From the NCBI RefSeq assembly GCF_026151205.1, contig NC_087078.1, positions 6,403,675-6,467,674 on the forward strand: a stretch of DNA of 64,000 bases, given 5' to 3'. Below are positions 61,615-64,000 of the stretch, one piece after another (within the stretch, counting starts at the first letter, position 1; every line of letters begins with the position of its first letter). The DNA comes from Bolinopsis microptera. Lineage: Eukaryota > Ctenophora > Tentaculata > Lobata > Bolinopsidae. The notes below the pieces were generated by a model that ran no database searches, was not told the origin of the DNA, and saw only the letters and a list, made by a program, of their open reading frames with translations. Both the position numbers and the translations under genes were made by a program.

Positions 61615-62908
61615 TCTGCTAGCGGGGGGCGTCACTCCATTCCATCCTGAGTATTAGAATAAATAATTTATATTTCCTTATGTTTAGTAGAGCTCAAGCT
61701 ACTTAAACAAAAACAAATACCTCAGTCAGGCCTGATAGCTCCATTACAAAAGTGACAGTCGACGCAAATGTTAACGAATATCGTAGCTTAATACTAAAAA
61801 CTAAACTTTCAAATTCCCATTTCTATAATTCCTTGTAACGGAATAGCAGGTTTCTTATTCTCACGCGGAAGATGGCTCGTCGTCTACTCAAACAGTATTT
61901 ATCGTATCATCTTTGCAAACTCGCATATTTCTTTTGACCACCCACAAGTATGATAGTGGGTATGAACGGGGAGTGGGGATTGGGGAGGAGAGAGGGGCTG
62001 TTTATATTAGCTATGGTGGTCGGAGCCTCATAAGTCACAATTTAGTGTCCCTGTTCTGACACAGTTTTTGTAGTTCTGACGCCGATATATTCACAAAATT
62101 TAGATAAAATATCTAAACTAATGCGCTGTACAAAATAATACGCTGGAGAATTTAATCAATAATTTTGTAATCACTATACAAACCACTTCTAATCTATTGT
62201 CGATAGTAATAGTGGAATAATTTCGACTGACAACTCTGCCAAATCTTGGTTCATGTTGTGCCTCACCACATCCTCACCACATCCTCGATATGCTGATTCT
62301 ATGCGACTAATAATTTTATGAACGTCTCTCCTCAAGAGTTCAAGAGTTAGAACCTATTGGAATCACCTTCCAATCATAGGGATTTCATAAGTCACAATTT
62401 AGGGTCCTAGTTCTGACACTGTTTTTGTAGTTCTGTCGCCGATATTAAATTAATTTCAACTGTAAAAAATAATACGCTGGAGAATTTAATCAATAATTTT
62501 TGAATCACTGTACAAACCACTCCTAATCTATTGTCAATAGTAATAACATGCATTAGATAAAACATACAAAAACGTGTCAGTTATCCGATTTATAAACGGA
62601 ATTATCAAATGAGTACTGAACATGGGATAGTCTTATATGTTAACAAATTCACTCGTATTATGAAAAAGTTACCTGATAATCATAACATACATTTTGAAAA
62701 TAAGATCAAAACACTAATTAATAACATACATTGAAAAACAACTGAAATATTTAGCACGCCAAGTTCCTTAGTTCGTTAAGTTTGTAGCAAACAATAACTC
62801 AAACCAATAATAAAAATATAATACTTTAAGTTTAGAATTTGACAACAGTCAGATTCCTTAATCAGTTCATAGGAATAATTACGACTCACAACTCTGCCAA
62901 ATCTTGGT
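61615..62908. other. Spacer with duplicated fragments of the receptor C 3' region
   Basis: Two direct copies of a block with AGTCACAATTTAG.GTCC, GTTTTTGTAGTTCTG.CGCC and ATACGCTGGAGAATTTAATC lie at about 62030-62215 and 62388-62545. A decayed copy of the end of receptor C's last exon is at about 62232-62305. Otherwise AT-rich and non-coding. Confidence 0.6.
62232..62305 (-). pseudogene. Decayed copy of the receptor C terminal exon
   Basis: CTGCCAAATCTTGGTTCAT, TGTTGTGCCTCACCACATCC and TATGCTGATTC match the region 62894-62965 that encodes the receptor C C-terminus and stop. Here the ACCACATCCTC unit is doubled and the segment coding DYVR is lost, destroying the frame. It is evidence for a past tandem duplication of the gene's 3' end. 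Confidence 0.6.
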
Positions 62909-64000
62909 TCATCTAATGTTGTGCCTCACCACATCCTCGATTCGTACGTAATCGTATGCTGATTCGTCTAGAGCAGGTTCAGTTTGTAGCACGACATTAT
63001 TGTAGAGATGACCATTGGTGGGTGAGGTAACTCGGAGAACAACATTGCCGTAGTTGTGTTCAGTCGAAGGGATTGTTTCAGCAAGGTTGGGAACTGCAGT
63101 ATTTATAGCGTTATTATTACCACATTGCTGGCCTCGACATTTTTGAGCTTTCTACGTAAGTGTAGGATATACAATCCAACCATTATTAATGTTATGAAGA
63201 AAACCGCTACCACCCCTGACGATATCCAAACTCCTATATTGTGTTGCGCTGCTTTGCCTGAAAATAACTATAGTTTTTATCACTACGCCATCGAAAATTA
63301 TGACTGTACCACAGTTAAAGCAGAAATATCCAATACTTTTCCAGAATATCGCCTATTGAATTGAAAACAGAATGGATGAATATCTTGACGTAAAATATTC
63401 ATCATTAATATTGGTAAATAAGTCGATAACACTATTTACTTCAACAACGGTCGTGGTGGAGCATTATATAACAGGAAATCTTAAAAAAAAGTAACGGGAA
63501 GCTAAATTCGTTGGTTATCAGTGTTGTACATAAAAGTATGAAGAGATAAAAATAACAGCCAATTACAATTAATGGCAGCTGATATTTGGCCGCTGATATT
63601 TGGCCGCTGATATTTGTTTTTCTAAAGATAGCATTCTAACCTTCTTTGCATTTGTTTCCCTCCACACAGATCCTCTCTCCATTGTCCGAATCACAAGTGT
63701 AGTTTCCCTGTGCTTCATTACAGTGCACAGAGCAATTCTCTCCAAAATGGTTTTCGATGCAATTTTCACAATTTCTTCCTTCTTTGTTGATATTCTGGCA
63801 CTCATCACAGTCTTCTCCCTTCTTGCCCTCCACACAGATCCTCTCTCCTGTTGTCTGGTCACAAGTGTAGTTTCCTGTAACCGGTTTACAGTGTGTGTCA
63901 CATATCTGTGGAGGGAAGTAATGCTCTTTACAGTCTTTGTTTCCTGATCCATCACATGTATAACTAGTATTAGTAGTCTCCTGGCAGAATTTTGAGCAAG
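62909..64000 (-). CDS. Receptor C: DSL-module receptor with short YxN tail (5' part off window)
   Basis: Exon 63641 to beyond 64000 encodes DSL-type modules like those of A and B (CSKFCQETTNTSYTCDGSGN; CKPVTGNYTCDQTTGERICV; ENHFGENCSVHC), ending at a GTTAG donor. The next exon ends at 63257 and encodes a TM helix (VWISSGVVAVFFITLIMVGL YILHL). The tail (62909-63093, stop at 62909) contains HNYGNVVLRV, HLYNNVVLQT and SAYDYVRIEDVV. Joining TM to tail needs either a 62-bp intron (63094-63155) or a frameshift; both keep the same tail frame. YGNV and YNNV fit the YxN pattern preferred by Grb2-type SH2 domains. Unlike A and B, this gene has an intron before the TM and a tail under 70 residues, so it may differ in signalling. 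Confidence 0.75.

Noticed and set aside
63600-63947. 115-codon plus-strand frame at the right edge
   Set aside because: Antisense shadow of the DSL-module exon of receptor C.

Overview
The window is AT-rich nuclear DNA from an animal, with GT-AG introns, a multi-exon SET/TAF-I gene, an intronless class A GPCR, Notch-ligand-like DSL modules and several families of non-LTR retrotransposons and MITEs. The transposon remnants (CRHH/RWMAK transposase-like, VEHG/TGGMG-type RT tail, Merlin-like, jockey/I-like and RTE-like LINEs) and the DSL-rich receptors fit a marine invertebrate, probably a cnidarian. The species cannot be fixed from the sequence.

Layout. 1-2.6 kb: nested MITEs. 2.66-8.50 kb (minus): a complete six-exon SET/I2PP2A-like histone chaperone gene, 258 aa, whose introns hold a hAT-type MITE, a G-run-capped element and a large fold-back element. 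8.5-18.6 kb: non-genic, with MITEs, a decayed transposase-like gene (13.4-14.4 kb) and a Merlin/IS1595-like deletion derivative with perfect 33-bp TIRs (17.49-18.27 kb). 18.65-20.46 kb (plus): last exons of a RecQ-like helicase. 21-27.4 kb: diverged segmental duplications with one candidate exon. 29.6-34 kb: three truncated LINE pieces. 34.4-36.3 kb (plus): complete five-exon adenosine deaminase, 421 aa. 36.9-39.9 kb (plus): MYND-finger gene with a triplicated 3' splice site. 45.3-48.3 kb (plus): class A GPCR gene broken in intracellular loop 3 by a very young 5'-truncated LINE with a perfect 13-bp target-site duplication.

49.9-64 kb (minus): the most interesting part, a head-to-tail cluster of three related single-pass receptors. 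Genes A and B are complete (1095 and 1106 aa) with two exons each: a tiny signal-peptide exon, then one exon carrying an MNNL/C2-like domain, a long array of DSL-type cysteine modules, one transmembrane helix and a 300-500 aa tail loaded with YxxI/L/V tyrosine motifs. Gene C runs off the right edge and has a short tail with YxN-type motifs. An intact RTE-like APE/RT LINE sits between B and C. The architecture (Notch-ligand-type ectodomain joined to an ITIM/ITAM-like tail), tandem copies, patches of near-identity between paralogues and tail duplication suggest a fast-evolving recognition receptor family, possibly immune or allorecognition. That role is inference.
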